Assembly (NCBI GenBank): GCA_013398615.1
Contig: VZSR01003371.1
Coordinates: forward strand, 2,517,986 to 2,581,985
DNA from: Brachypodius melanocephalos
Lineage: Eukaryota > Chordata > Aves > Passeriformes > Pycnonotidae
Direction of reading: 5' to 3'
Length of the DNA: 64,000 nt
Shown here: piece after piece, positions 39,801 through 51,615 of the stretch
How the letters are laid out: each line of letters starts with the position of its first letter
How positions within the stretch are numbered: the first letter of the stretch is position 1
The notes under the pieces: generated by a model
The model's database searches: none
The model's input: the letters and a program-made list of their open reading frames with translations, nothing else
What the model was told of the DNA's origin: nothing
Position numbers and translations under genes: made by a program

Positions 39801-41059
39801 AAGGAGAAATACAATATATTTAGTTCTTTTCACAAGAAATGAGATTTACTTGATCTCAGTTAACTATAACTTTGTTTAATGCCAGCAAATTCTGGTTGAA
39901 TTTCCAAATGTATTCTGTCTCTTTTGAAAATAGTGACACACTGGGGCAAGTAGGGATGGTGCTTCCTTCTGTGCTTTCAGTTTTCAGCATCATACCTCTT
40001 CAATCTTATTTTGGGAGCTCCTTTGCAACTCTTTTTAAGCAAGACCTGGTGACAGGATCAAAAGTATTTGCTCAACCTGCAGTTCTGGTTTCTGAGAGGT
40101 ACCAGCAGTGTGTGACAACAAACCTGTCAAATGTTCTGGTAACACCTGATGGATCCCCTTGGTGGAGGTCTCTTGTACCTTACAAACACCTATCTGGTTT
40201 AAAGGTAGAAATTAGGAACTTAATGTTGGTTCTGCCATCCTCTGGGATAAGGAATTGAATATTATTTATATAGGAAAGAAACTCCTAACCAGTTTATAAC
40301 AAGGCTATCACCAAGATTTTGAAATAATCTCTTCCCTGGATTAAGAGATTATATTTCCAAATCCTGAACAGTCTTAGATGTGCCAAGTTTCTGTGAGGTT
40401 GTTTCATACAAAATCTACCCTAGAACAAAAATGGGAAAAGGAGTGTGCACTTCTTTATCAATGAGCGTGCTTTAGTAATATTTCATAATTCAAATGAGTT
40501 TGCAAATCTTTCAGAAAAATCCATATCTGACATGAAAATATGGGGGTTTTTCCATATATTTTCCAGTCTGAATATGGTATTTTTCCACACAGTTACACTA
40601 AGGGAATGGCTGTAGTGCACCAGAGGAAATGCGCATCTAACCTTGTACTTTGTCGCAAAATACAGGATTGATATGACCAATATTTGGTAATTGGAATAAA
40701 ATATAGGAGTGTTAGAAATCAGCTATGATCCATTTCTGGAGTGTTTCCTCACAGTTTGATGAAATTTCTGTGTAGAGTCCCTCTAACCAGCAGAAGTGCC
40801 TTCACTTAATAGCCCAGAGTGAATTATTTACTTTATTATCTTCAGCTTCATCAATTGCCTTTTCAATACTTCTAAAAGTTTGATGCACAACTGCCTGTGG
40901 CAAGGAGTACTCTTTTAACTCTCCACTTGGAAAATGCGTGCTTATTTTGGACCTGCCTCCTTTATATTTCATTCCACTGAAAGAGACAATGAAGGACTTG
41001 TTATCTTTTTATCTTTTATGTGCCACTGATGACATCTGTCATGTACTTCTTCCCTCATC
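33881..41059. other. Unique DNA, no gene recognised
   Basis: The longest frame is 128 codons (plus, 39872-40258), and another of 98 codons lies at 38005-38301; neither shows a family motif. A 13-bp direct repeat (ATTAATGTTAGAA) occurs near 36065-36091. No transposon is recognised in these 7 kb, which is a long repeat-free run for this window. Confidence 0.5.
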
Positions 41060-41083
41060 TTTTTTTTTTTTTTTTTTTTTTTT
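41060..41083. repeat. Poly-T run (T24)
   Basis: Uninterrupted T24 followed by CCCAG. It looks like a splice acceptor but no exon follows. Confidence 0.9.
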
Positions 41084-44000
41084 CCCAGGCTGAAAAGAGC
41101 TGGTATATTATACACTCATCATGCTGATACCATCCTGTACCTTTGATCAGCCTTGTGTTTCTACAAGGACTTGGAGAGGTACTGAGAAGCTAAATGACAT
41201 TGCAAGGCAATTCCAGAGCTGGGTTTATAGGTCCCTCTAAAAGGTCTTGTCCTACAATACAGATTGCTTTTGAGGCCACACATTGTACCTCAAACTACCT
41301 CTGCATCAGCTAGAAGTGGCTGGAGCAGATTTTCTTTGAATTGATAGTGTTACATTCACCTCCCAAAACTCATGAAACCAGTAAAGCACAGGAAAAGAGG
41401 AGAGGTATAAAGGAAAGTGGGATTATATCCATGCTCCTGTTGCTGAAGGATATTTACATATTAAAGGCAGAAATTGTTTCAAGATCTGACACTGTTAGAA
41501 GTGTAAGGTAGCTGGATCAGTATATCTAATGTGATCTGTATATCTGAGGCTCAGTATGTGTAACATTTAAAGGGATGGTAGGAGATTTTACCATTTGAAC
41601 AGTCTAAAAGACACTTCAGACGAGAAAACGCTTTGAAATTTTTATTTGCTTTTCTAAAAACCACTTGTCTCACCCAGAAGGATGTGCTTTCTTCCTCCTT
41701 GTTTTGTATTTCATGTGTTGATTCTCTCAAGCACCTGGTGTTTTTAAGGATTGTCCCTTTAAACTTTGCCTTGCAGATTGTAATCCTTTAGAGCAAGGGA
41801 AATGGACTCTTCTATGTGAGAAGGACATTTGAAAACAGGTATAGAATTTACTTTTCTTGCTTGAGGCGACCTGAAATTTTGGATGCAGTTCTCGTGGTGT
41901 AGCCTGGCTCTGAGAACAACTTTAAAGTCCTGTACATCCAAGTTTGTCTCCATATGCAGCTCAAATTGCTTCGGTTCCAACTGTCCACAAATCCTGTGTG
42001 CTTGTGTCAGGGCAATTTTTGTGGCCTATCGAGAAAGAACTCTCTCTGCAAAAGCTGGGTTATGTTGAGATAATATGCATACAGTTCTGAGGACACTCTC
42101 AAATGCATTCCACTCGTAAAATTTTAGTATTTTCCCCCCTCCTGGCAAATGCCATAAGATCTGCTCTAGAAGAGACCACAAGGGCCATTGAAGAAAAGCA
42201 GTGAAGGAAGGTTAGTTTGCACTTAAACTGACTCTCTCACATCCAGAAATACCATGGAGGTAAATGTAGATGTTCCATCCATGCAGGGACAGTTTTCATA
42301 GACATTAAAGGTCAGCTGCCCATGGATCTCGGGATTTACTGAAATATAAGAAAACCCAAATTCCTCTTCTTGGCAGTCACTGGCGGGAGTTACAGTGCTG
42401 GGCTACTGTTCATTTGCTGATAAGTCAGTGTTGCCTTTGGAATTGTCATCTCATTTCAGCTGACACTTCTGGGAAGCAGAGCAAAAACTTCAGGGAAAAG
42501 AGCCAGGTCCTCAGCTGACACAAGAATTCAAGTTTCAGTGCTGCTGTACTTCAGTAGCCTTAGTTTAATCCTGGAGAAATAATCCTTTGGAGAAGGTGTA
42601 ACAATGCCAGGTACAATGTTTCACAACTCATTTTCCTGTTGGTTTACACTAGTATCAAATTAAAGAATTGTGATAAAATCCTGCAGAGATGGTTTTTTCT
42701 TCTGGGAGAAAATATCCTGCTGTTTGAACAGTTTAAGTGGAGAATATTGGCTCTGCCAGCAAAGATGCCTTTGGAAAAGGACAAAACGAAGATTTAGATG
42801 TACATCATAATGGGTCAGTTAAAATGGACAAAGTTGGTGTGAATTAGTATCACATCTGTGGCTTGGTACCAAGATCTGGGCTGTGAGGTTTCATCTTAAA
42901 TTTCAAGGTCAAAATAGTCCCCAAATTTTGTACAATTAGAGCATCCTGGGATACAAGCATGCTGGCAAATGAGGAGGTTTTCAGATCCTACAGGCTTTCA
43001 GATGTTTGACAAGGACCATGCAATTTGAACAGAAAACGTTTTAAAATTATAATTCTGGATCTGTCTTGGCAACATGCACAAAGAAAATCCTGAGGGAAAA
43101 TTTAAGCAGAGGTGTACAGGTGACAAGACTTACATTGTATGCCTCAAAATTACAGTTGTAAAATATTTGGCATTCAGATGCTTTTTTACACACTTATTAA
43201 ATAATTTCCATGCCTGTCTTACACTGTGCATACTAAATTCTCTCTAAGAACCTTAGCAGAACTTTGGGATCATGGAGACTGTTTTCTTGCTGGAGACAAA
43301 TCAATACTGCAAGGTCTTGATTAAAATACCTGGTAAAGAGGCTTTTATTCTTGGTTTACACTGCAACACACCTCAGTTACAGGAAGTAATTAATTACAAG
43401 CAGGTAAATGCCTCTCAAATACATTCTCAGTGCTGATTTCCAGGAAAGAATCCTGAGAAATGAAGTAAATGAGATTAAAAGAACAGAGCAAACTCTATAT
43501 CTGATTGCAAAAGCATCTCTTAAATTGAAATAAAAGCAGTGTAGGAATTGGATGGTAAGTGAATGTATTAAGCTGGATGAGGATGGGATGTGTGTGTGTG
43601 TGTATAAACAGATTTATATTCCATGAGAGGATAATGCACAGAATCTGTGCATTAATACTCTGTGCTCCTTATTCACATATTTTCTGAACATATTTAAAAA
43701 TCTGGGCTTGACAAGCTTGTGTTTGACATCAAAACATACTTAATCAGAAAGGCTGTGGGTGTTTGACCATGTTTATTCCAGCAGGATTCTCCCTACCTGC
43801 ACCTCCTACTGCAAAGGAATAGAGAAAGTATTAATTTTTGTGGCAGGTTGTCCAAGTCAGTGTTGCCATAGGAACTTGAAATTTCAGAATTCTTTGTCTC
43901 CTCCATCTCAGATTATTCACTTTCACTTTTGGCAATGATGTTAATTCTGGATTTAACAATAGGCTTTTATTAGTAAGCCAATAAGCAAGGGTGCATAAGT

Positions 44001-44511
44001 TCAGCATGGAGTTTGTTTCTGACACCCTGAAATTCTAAAACTGCAGTATTGAACATGGCAGGGTGTGAATGAATATTCTGAAGTATTGTTAAAGTCAGTT
44101 TTTGTAGATATTCCCTTCAACATGTCAATGAAGTGGTAAACAGCAGACATTTATAAGATTTATATTAAAAACTCCTTCCTTGATTTATCTACCTACACAC
44201 AGTCTTTTCCACAATGGATCTGATGGCACAGAGAACCACTGTGATGCATCCTAAAATCACTCAATGCATCTCAGACTTGAACTAATTAATTTACAATAAA
44301 AGTCATTTGTTTCTATGGGAATGGAGTCAATCTACCTTACCAAAAAATCTGGCATACTCCTGCACTAAAATTTAATGGGATTTTGGGGGTTTTCTCCTTT
44401 AATAATGACCTGGTAGCAACAACTGCAGTTCTAATATTCATTGTGTGTATTGATCACTGTCTGCTGGAATTGCTTGGATAAAAGGTTATCAGAAACAAAT
44501 ACAACCTCCCC
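41084..44511. other. Unique DNA, no gene recognised
   Basis: Short frames only. A small (TG)8 microsatellite lies at about 43589-43604. Confidence 0.5.
43589..43604. repeat. (TG)8 microsatellite
   Basis: Eight TG units in a row, followed by TATA. Confidence 0.85.
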
Positions 44512-44599
44512 TCAACAAAAACCAAAAACAAACAAACAAACAAAACCCACAAAAACCCACAAACAAACAAACAAACCAAAAAACCCACCCAAAAAACAA
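44512..44599. repeat. A/C-rich tract
   Basis: CAAA and CCCACAAAAA units over about 90 bp. Minus-strand frames through it give V/F/L/G-rich strings that are not proteins. Confidence 0.9.
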
Positions 44600-45188
44600 T
44601 AAAGACAATAGCCATGAAATATTCCTGTTTTAAAAACCTCAAACTGTCTCCTGAGCCAGATTCCAGATTAGTTGCAAGAGGAGCTACTGAGAGAAAAAAA
44701 AAAATCCAACAAACCCCATGTAAAACTTTCCAGATGTTGATGTTTTGCAGCCAAAATTGGAACGTCAAAAATCAGCTTCATCTTGTAGGATTTTGTTTTC
44801 TTGACCAGTTACCCTAAAATAAGTTCATTGATGAAAATGCGGTTTACCTGTTTCTAATGCCTGTGTTTTGGAAGCTGAAACTGTAGCTATTTTTCTCACT
44901 GTCATGATAAACAGAAACTCTTAAATGAATGAGAATTTTTCCTTTTCCTTATAGAGGCCATTTCCTCTGGTGGTTTTGAATGCACTGATAAGCCATACCC
45001 AGAGAACTTGGGTCAGTTTTCTTCTGTGTGGGTGTCCATTAAAATAAACAATGTGGTTTTATAACCCTTGAGAAAACTGAGAGAAAGAAAGCTGAAGAAT
45101 ACATTAAGAAATTTCTGATAGCACAGGAAGAAATAGAATTTAATGCTCTGCATTCTCTCATTGAAGTATCTTACTTCTCTAAAGATAT
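44600..45188. other. Unique DNA, nothing recognised
   Basis: No gene or element is recognised. Confidence 0.5.
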
Positions 45189-45284
45189 GAAACCAGAGAA
45201 TCTTTCAGATTGGAAAAGATCTTTTAAATCATTGAGTCCATTAACCCAGCACTGCCATGTTCACTAAAAAAACATGTCCCTAAA
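45189..45284 (-). mobile_element. CR1 LINE 3' fragment, old copy
   Basis: On the plus strand, 'TTGGAAAAGATCTTTTAAATC', 'ATTGAGTCCA', 'ACCCAGCACTGCCATGTTCA' and 'CATGTCCCTAAA' follow one another as in the reversed 3' end of the CR1 type whose consensus reads GGAAAAGACCTTTAAGATCA on this strand. Many substitutions suggest an older insertion than the copies at 25.1 and 31.6 kb. About 95 bp remain. Confidence 0.82.
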
Positions 45285-45448
45285 ATATGTTCATATTCTA
45301 GATGGTTAGTTGTTTGCTTTCCTTTAGGTGCACAGTTGTCTTTTGGGAAAAGGAACGTCATTGAAATTGAAATTTTTTGATTATAAAATGCTTTTAAAAG
45401 AAATTCAGCATTACTGCAAATTACTTCAAATCCATGTTGGCTTCATTT

Positions 45449-45490
45449 AAAACAAACAAACAAACAAAACAACCAAAACCAAAAACCAAA
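45449..45490. repeat. A/C-rich tract, (CAAA)n
   Basis: CAAA units passing into CCAAAA units. Confidence 0.85.
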
Positions 45491-45983
45491 CTAACCTATT
45501 TAAACTCATTCCCTTTGGTTTAACCTATTTATATTTAAAATGGTCAATAACTTTGTTTGAACTTTGTATTAAAAGTTGGTATCAATTTTATATACTAATA
45601 AAAATAGGTGGAAACTCACAGATAAGTGTTAGCATTGACTGGAGCTCTCTGTGAGACACTTATGAAATGTTTCATGGCGAATTAAAACTTTCCCATTTTG
45701 CTATTCCCAGGGTTGTGTATCTCTCTTTATCCTGAGCACACAAATTTGGATGAAGGAAATACCTGACTCCCTTATCACAGCTTGAGTTGGTTGGGCTGAG
45801 TCTAACAGAGCTCCTGCCATAATCCTCTCCTTGTCCAAGGTATTTTTAAGCACCACAAGTGTGGGGTTTTGGGGCCACACCAGCGCTGTCTGGCAGTGCC
45901 TGAAAAACTCATGGCATGGACCCCTCAGCACAAGAAGCTACTTCATGTGGTGACTGTGCAGATAGCAAAGGGTTTACTCGTGT

Positions 45984-46081
45984 ATTATTTTATTTTATTT
46001 TATTTTATTTTATTTTATTTATTTTATTTTATTTTATTTTATTTTATTTTATTTTATTTTATTTTATTTTATTTTATTTTT
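45984..46081. repeat. (ATTTT)n pentanucleotide array
   Basis: About 98 bp of nearly perfect ATTTT units (roughly 19 copies), with one unit shortened by one T near 46017-46021. The purity suggests a young, length-variable locus. Confidence 0.95.
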
Positions 46082-46639
46082 AATTCCTCCCCATAAAGCC
46101 CATATCCGCTTATCACTACACTACTGAAAAGGACAGACAAGCTCAGGTACATCTACCTGGAAAAACAACTGAACCCCTCTGCCTAGAATTATGGGTTGTT
46201 CCACTAAATACTAAATATAGGTTCAAAATGGACCTGCTAACCAAGATATAAATTTTCACAGTCGCAGTCAAATGAAAAATCTGAAAGGCATTAATTAAGA
46301 CTTTTAGGATGATTACATTTAATTGTCTGTCTGTGCAAGGTGTTCTACTCCATCTCAGTACAAAGTAAAGGTTGCATGGATGAATAATGAAATCACTTTA
46401 TATCTCAGAACATTTATGGAAGAAAGTTGTGTGAGCTTCTGATTGGGCTTCTGTGGGAGTGTTTAAGAATGGCTTAGTGAGGGAAAGATCTTCCCTGTAC
46501 AGTGTATTTTACAGCTGGTTACAGCCTGGAATAGATACAGATTGATGGGCATGCTTAGGGCTCTCCTGAGATCACAACTGGCACAGATCCTTTGGGTTCT
46601 TCTTAGAGGTATATATATGGAAATTTTTTTTTTTTCCAT
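46082..46639. other. Unique DNA, nothing recognised
   Basis: No gene or element is recognised. Confidence 0.5.
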
Positions 46640-46761
46640 TAAAAGAACCCAAAACAACAGCAAAAAACAACCAAACGAAAAAAACTTCCCACCAACCAAA
46701 AACCAAACAACAACAACAACAAAAATTAAAAAAACAAACCACAACAAATCAAACAAACAAG
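46640..46761. repeat. A/C-rich tract
   Basis: About 120 bp of A runs with C, CC and CCC interruptions, including CAA units. Preceded by T12 at 46624-46635. Confidence 0.9.
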
Positions 46762-48521
46762 ACTAAAAGATAGACCAAGACATCTGATTTATAGGAGTCT
46801 GGTGCATATTGAACTCTTTAATAATTGAAATAATATGTTTAATGTTTTTGTGTTTGTGCTGCTGCAGAGAAAAAAAATACAGATACCCTGTGGAAGACAG
46901 GTGCCCTCATGTTTTCTGTTCTCTTGGAAACCCATCAGCATCCACTATCTCAGCTCCTTGCTATTGTGTTGGTCAGAATAGATCATGAAACCCAGAGTAA
47001 AGAGGAGGATAACAGCAAACCTAATATCTGATATCTTCTAAGTATCCTTTTGAAAAAATGATCGTTATCACCATCACAGTTGGAAGCCCTGAGGTAAAAA
47101 AGGAAACAAACACAATTATTTGCTGTTAAGTCTGTCTGTTTCAAATTCCAGCAGAACTCCCAAAGACCAAATAGCGAGTCCTGTTTCATGTTTTAATCAC
47201 CATAAACTATAATGGGATTCATATCTGCAAACATTTGTTGCTCTGTATCATAAGGATATTTTTAGCTACTTTGAAGGCTGTTATTATGAAAAAAAAATTT
47301 CAACAAAGTGAAAATGATAGCTGCTCCTAAATTAGATATTAATCTGGAAGAGACACTTAAGCTAAACAATAAAGATAACTTTTCCAGGAATTTAAAATTA
47401 AAACCTCTAATGTGCAATTAAAGCAAAGAATCAAGTACTCCAGGGGTTTTTTTTCTGGTTTTGTCTTTTGCTTGCTGAGTTCTATGTTTTAAAACTTAAC
47501 CATTGTGAAAGTAAGATGCCTGAGAAGTCTAAATGGATTATCCAGCATGAAGGTAAGAATCTCTTTGGTAAACAGGAATATGGCATGGAGAACAGTAATA
47601 AACCCAGTCTGCTGAACACAGCATTCACTCATAAAATGAGGAAAGAGGTCAATGGGGTGAAGGATCATTTTTTATTGTGTTTCTTTAAAATATTCTGAAT
47701 CATGCAATTAGGAGAAGGAACAGACTGAACACAGCCATTTTCACGGCCAGTTTCCCTGGACATTATAAAAGAGATGTTGCACAACAAATCCATTCTGTTT
47801 CGTACAAGTTTTTCTAATTTTTTTTCTATTTTTCCCCATCACTTTTTCTTTCTAGCAATGCCCCTCCCCCAGAAAAAAAAATCTATTTAACCTGATAAGA
47901 CTAAATAATCAAATAAAACAAGAAGAGAATGGAAACAGAAAAAAGTCCTGTTATCTTTTAAAGTGAGTACAAATATCTAGCATCAGAAAATACTGAGGAC
48001 AGGAAAACCTCAAGAAAGGAAACACACAGAAAAAGGAGTGAGAGAAAATAGATATTCTCAATACAGAATACTTCCACAGAATAAAGAATTAGGAGGGGGA
48101 GAAAATAGTTGAATCTAAAAGATGATGAGTTTTACATTTTCTGAAAGGTATCTAAAATTTAATTATTCTTTTGGTTTTTCCACTGTTTCAGTACCAATGT
48201 GCCTTGAAAGGTGCCAAATCTCCTTTCAAAACTTGTCTTCAGATTTATTATCCTGATGACCTGATTTTACTTGACATTTGCTTCACTTTTATTTTCCCTT
48301 TATTTTTACCTGTGTGGCAAAAAGTACAATTTTATGATACCCCAAGTATCCGTGAATCATTCATGAATATTTGATGAATGAGCAGTTATTCATCTTTATT
48401 TTCCTCCATTCGCTTCCCTGTCTCTTGCAACATTTTACCACAATAAAACTGAGAGGAACTTCTTGATTTTTCTAATTCCTCTACAACATATTGGAACAAA
48501 ACTTAATTGGATGTAAATTCT
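46762..48521. other. Unique DNA, no gene recognised
   Basis: Frames up to 76 codons without motifs. No element is recognised. Confidence 0.5.
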
Positions 48522-48596
48522 AAAAAAACAAAACAAAAACAAAAACAAAAACAAAAACAAAAACAAAAGAAGAAAACAAAACAAACAAACAAAAAA
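48522..48596. repeat. (CAAAA)n array
   Basis: Seven or so CAAAAA/CAAAA units followed by an A/C mix. A minus-strand frame reads it as alternating C and F, which is an artefact. Confidence 0.92.
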
Positions 48597-49779
48597 GTGA
48601 TGTTTATAAAAGAAAAAAGTTGGCAGGATTCCTCTTTTGGGTAGAGAGTGAAAGTTGAAAGGTTTGTCCTAGAGCAATATAGAACAAATTTTCTTCTTAT
48701 AGTCACAAAATCTCCTTGTGATATTTTGATGGTGACCAACATTTTTATGAGCTTTGCCAACAACCTTTAGTAAGCAAAGAATAATTTGAACTATACATGA
48801 CATTAAGCTAATTTAATACATTACTGGAGAATTCACAGAGCCAGATTTTACAGTTCTTTACATTTCCATAATTTTAAACAGAACTGGGTCTCTTAAAGAC
48901 CATATGTGTTTGTGTATTTATATATATGTTTTTCTTTGACACAGTTTCATTGGTATTTCCACAGACATTTTAATCATCAGCTAAACTTTCTAAGAATGGC
49001 TAGGTAGCTTCCTGAGTAGTAAAATAGAGTGTATTACTGAAAATTAAATAGCTGCATTGAAAGATTTAGCTGTATTTCATGTCTTGTTAGTCATCTAAAA
49101 TACAGTAGCACTACTTTTCTGCTTGATATTATAGCTCAATGGAATGGCATTCTGCTACCCAGCAGCATGAGAAAGAACCTGAGCCACCAAAAATATTGTC
49201 ATGAAACTTTATGTTTGCAGCAGCAGCAGCAGTCTGTGTCTCTCTGAGGTCAGTTCAAGCCCGTATGCCAAACCCTAAAACAGCAACCTTGAACGGAGAA
49301 ATGTCTTGTTGTCTATTAACCATGAACGACTTAAAATTTTCAGATCCGGGAAATGGACACACATGATTCAGAAATAAATGCGAATCTCTCTGTTCCCTGT
49401 CCTAACTCTACTCCAAATTTTTGCAAGGAATCTGTTGTTGATTGAGAGTAGCATAAACGAGACTAATAACTACCTTTGTCTCAATGTCACTGCTTTTATC
49501 TTGAGAATTGTTCAGCTCCATCCATCTACAACATCAATATTTCATAAAGGTTGCCAGTTTGGAACTACTGCTGTCGTTCATGTACATGTTCTATCCTTCC
49601 AGTCGTGTCGATCTATCTGCAGGCTTGGGGCCTTGATTTACACGTGTGAACAGTATAATTATGAAGGATGTTATCTGGGTGAAAACGTGAGGCTGCCAAA
49701 TGTCGGATAATTTGCAAACACAAATTCGGAGTGTCTGCCTCTTGAGTATTTTTGGAAAGGTATGGGGAACAACCAATTC
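48597..49779. other. Unique DNA beside the repeat stack
   Basis: Contains a 110-codon plus-strand frame (49378-49710) with a hydrophobic start (MRISLFPVLTLLQIF), two N-x-T sequons and several cysteines, but no family I recognise. A short CAG run lies near 49219-49235. The gypsy-type element may extend into the right part of this stretch in a form too decayed to see. Confidence 0.4.
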
Positions 49780-50115
49780 ATGATTAAGAGACCTCCCAGT
49801 AGACAAACTAAACAAAAGGTAACAATTTATCCCAATGTTTTGGTTCACTGCTGATGAATTTTCTTAGCATCTGCTTAAGTGTTTGATTATTCTACAAGCC
49901 CATCTGTTTCTGGCTGATACGAAACTCTGTGTGATGGGGGAATTTTTAACAGCTTGCACACCTCATTTAGCAGGGAAGACATAAAATTAGTGCCCTGATC
50001 TGTTGAATTTTCTAAGGGTAAGCCCACTCTGATAACAGCATTAATCAATTCATTAGCTTCATATTTTGCCAGCTAAGACTTCATGGCAATACTGTGGGGT
50101 TTGAATGTCCAAATA
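49780..50115 (-). pseudogene. Decayed Ty3/gypsy-type integrase core
   Basis: The minus strand from about 50115 down encodes a diverged integrase catalytic core. Visible landmarks in one frame are IAMKS, an in-frame TAG, then RVGLPLE, STDQGTNFMSSLL, and YQPETDGLVE. The Asp of TDQG (50000-49998) and the Glu of GLVE (49892-49890) are separated by exactly 35 residues, the spacing of the DD35E core. A TAA follows the Glu, and reading resumes one frame over with NQTLKQM, PKHWDKLLPFV, a TAG, and YWEV, so about five bases were lost at the junction. The 'TDGLVE' form of the third motif and the following LLPFV segment are typical of Ty3/gypsy pol rather than of retroviruses. The first catalytic Asp, the zinc-binding domain, reverse transcriptase and LTRs are not seen. 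CR1 begins about 100 bp beyond its upstream end. It cannot be functional. Confidence 0.8.
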
Positions 50116-50239
50116 CCCCTTCCAAGATCTGTTACCTTCCTCAGACAAGAAATTTGACTAAATGAGAGTTGTGATTCAAATTTAATTTTCCTAGTCTGGC
50201 AGTACAACATGATATTGGATAACAAATGGAGAGAACATG

Positions 50240-51160
50240 CTTAGGATGTCTCCTAAATATTTTGTTTTTCCCGTGGAGAGCTCCAACTGCAGATGTCTGC
50301 TGGAAATGCAACCCAGCAGAGAGGAGACAGTCTGGGAGGTTCTTGGAGGTTGTGGAACTTGCTGTTTCCAACCAGAGGAGGACTTGTGGGTGATGTGATG
50401 GTCAGAGGCCCTCTTGGGGCACAGCAATCACAAAATTGTGAGAGTTTGGGATTTCTGGAGAAGTAAGGGGGGCTGCCAGCAGAACTTCTGCCTCAGATTC
50501 CAGAGGGAAGTGTTTGGCCTGGTTGGAAGATTGGCTGAGAGAATCCCTTGGGAGGGAGAGTCCCTGCTGAGACATTCCTGGAGGGCAAAGGAGTCCAGGA
50601 AGGCTGGACATTCTTCAAGAAGGAAATCTTAAAGGCTGTTCCCAGGGAAGGTCATGGATCAGATCACCTTGAGTGCCACCACAATTGCGGGTACAGGACA
50701 AACCCAGCATGGGCTTGGGAAGGGCAGGTCCTGCTGGCCACCCTGATCATCTGTGACAGGGTGCCTCACATGGGGAATGAGGGAAAATCTGTGGGTCTGG
50801 TCTATTTAGACTTTAGCAAAGCCTTTCCCACCTTGCTCTCCTGGAGGAACTGGCTGCTCATGGCTTGGATGGGTGCAGAGTTTGCTGAGTGAAAATCTGT
50901 CTGGATGGCCAGGCCCAGGGAGCAGTGGGGACTGGAGCCACATCCAGCTGGTGGGGTGTCACAGCTGGTGTTCTCCAGGGAACAGCCCTGGGGCCAGTCC
51001 TGCTTAATCTCTTCACTGTTGATCTGGATGAGGGGAGGAAGGTACCCTCAGTCAGTTTGGACAGGACACCAGGCTGGGTGGGAGTGTGGATCTGCCAGGG
51101 GGCAGGAAGGCTCTGCAGGGATCTGGACAGGCTGGAGGGATGGACCGAGGCCAATGGTCT
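50240..51160 (+). mobile_element. CR1 LINE ORF2 fragment, left part
   Basis: Plus-strand frames, broken by several shifts and stops, follow CR1 ORF2 in order. The end of the endonuclease appears as LGHSNHKIV (near 50416-50445), where families usually read SDH. A linker resembles LEGKGVQEGWTFFK (about 50578-50620). Reverse-transcriptase motif A reads YLDFSKAFP (from 50803), with Pro in place of the second Asp. Then come VLQGTALGPVLLNLF and DLDEG (about 50970-51030). At the catalytic FADD position a shifted frame gives FGQD, losing the first Asp. RDLDRLEGW (about 51118-51144) follows. The copy is dead and 5'-truncated. It is interrupted at 51160 by a solo LTR and resumes at 51616. The left limit is uncertain by about 70 bp. 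Confidence 0.92.
51157..51160. repeat. Target-site duplication GTCT, left copy
   Basis: GTCT directly precedes the TG end of the LTR and is repeated at 51616-51619. Joining the flanks at this point restores the normal CR1 order, which supports the boundary. Confidence 0.85.
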
Positions 51161-51615
51161 TGATGCCTTGGGAAGGCTGACCTGGAACAGAGACTGGACA
51201 GAGCTGGAGAATAAAGTAGATATTTATTAAAAGGCCTTTAAAGACACACCTTGGGCAGGACAAGAGCCTGGCCAGGGCTGCACCCAAGGTGGACCCAAAA
51301 TGGTCACAAAATGGATGACTGGTCATGAGGTCTCACACTTTTAAAAGTTTTGGTCCATTTGCATATTGGGCTTTAATTTTCCAATTACAGCTTCAGGTTG
51401 TGAAATCCCAGCTTCTGTATTTTCTCTCTTCACCATTGTTTATGCTTTTGGGCCCAAAAGTTGTACTCCATGTCGTTGGTCTCCATCTGGAAAAGGATTT
51501 GTTTTTTCTCCCTGCTCTGTGAAGAGAGGTTACTAACACTTAATGTGAGGGTCAGAACTACAGCTCTAGGCAGAACAGAACGTGAAAAACATGAAAGCTA
51601 AAACTTAAGGCATCA
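51161..51615 (-). mobile_element. Solo LTR inserted in CR1
   Basis: A 455-bp element is bounded by a perfect 9-bp inverted terminal repeat, TGATGCCTT (51161-51169) and AAGGCATCA (51607-51615), inside GTCT duplications. On the minus strand a TATA-like CTTTTAAAAG (51338-51347) is followed about 115 bp later by AATAAA (plus 51223-51228), leaving about 60 bp to the end, the normal order U3-R-U5. The 5' end on that strand is at 51615. No internal retroviral genes are present, so it is a solo LTR. It resembles a songbird LTR family known to me only by general pattern. A 4-bp duplication fits gammaretrovirus-like or ERV1-type integration better than ERVK. Confidence 0.92.

Noticed and set aside
41060..41090. 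T24 plus CCCAG resembling a splice acceptor
   Set aside because: No open exon-like sequence or donor site follows; best read as a homopolymer.
44454..44768. Minus-strand frame that looks like a membrane protein
   Set aside because: The hydrophobic segment is the translation of an A/C simple repeat; the same artefact occurs at 32128, 46463, 48503, 59097 and 63174.
48522..48596. Regular repeat that might suggest a CRISPR array
   Set aside because: Units are 5-6 bp without spacers, in vertebrate-type DNA; it is a simple pentanucleotide array.
49780..50115. Reading the integrase fragment as an avian retroviral pol
   Set aside because: The TDGLVE motif and the following LLPFV segment fit Ty3/gypsy and not the retroviral pattern; a database search would settle it.
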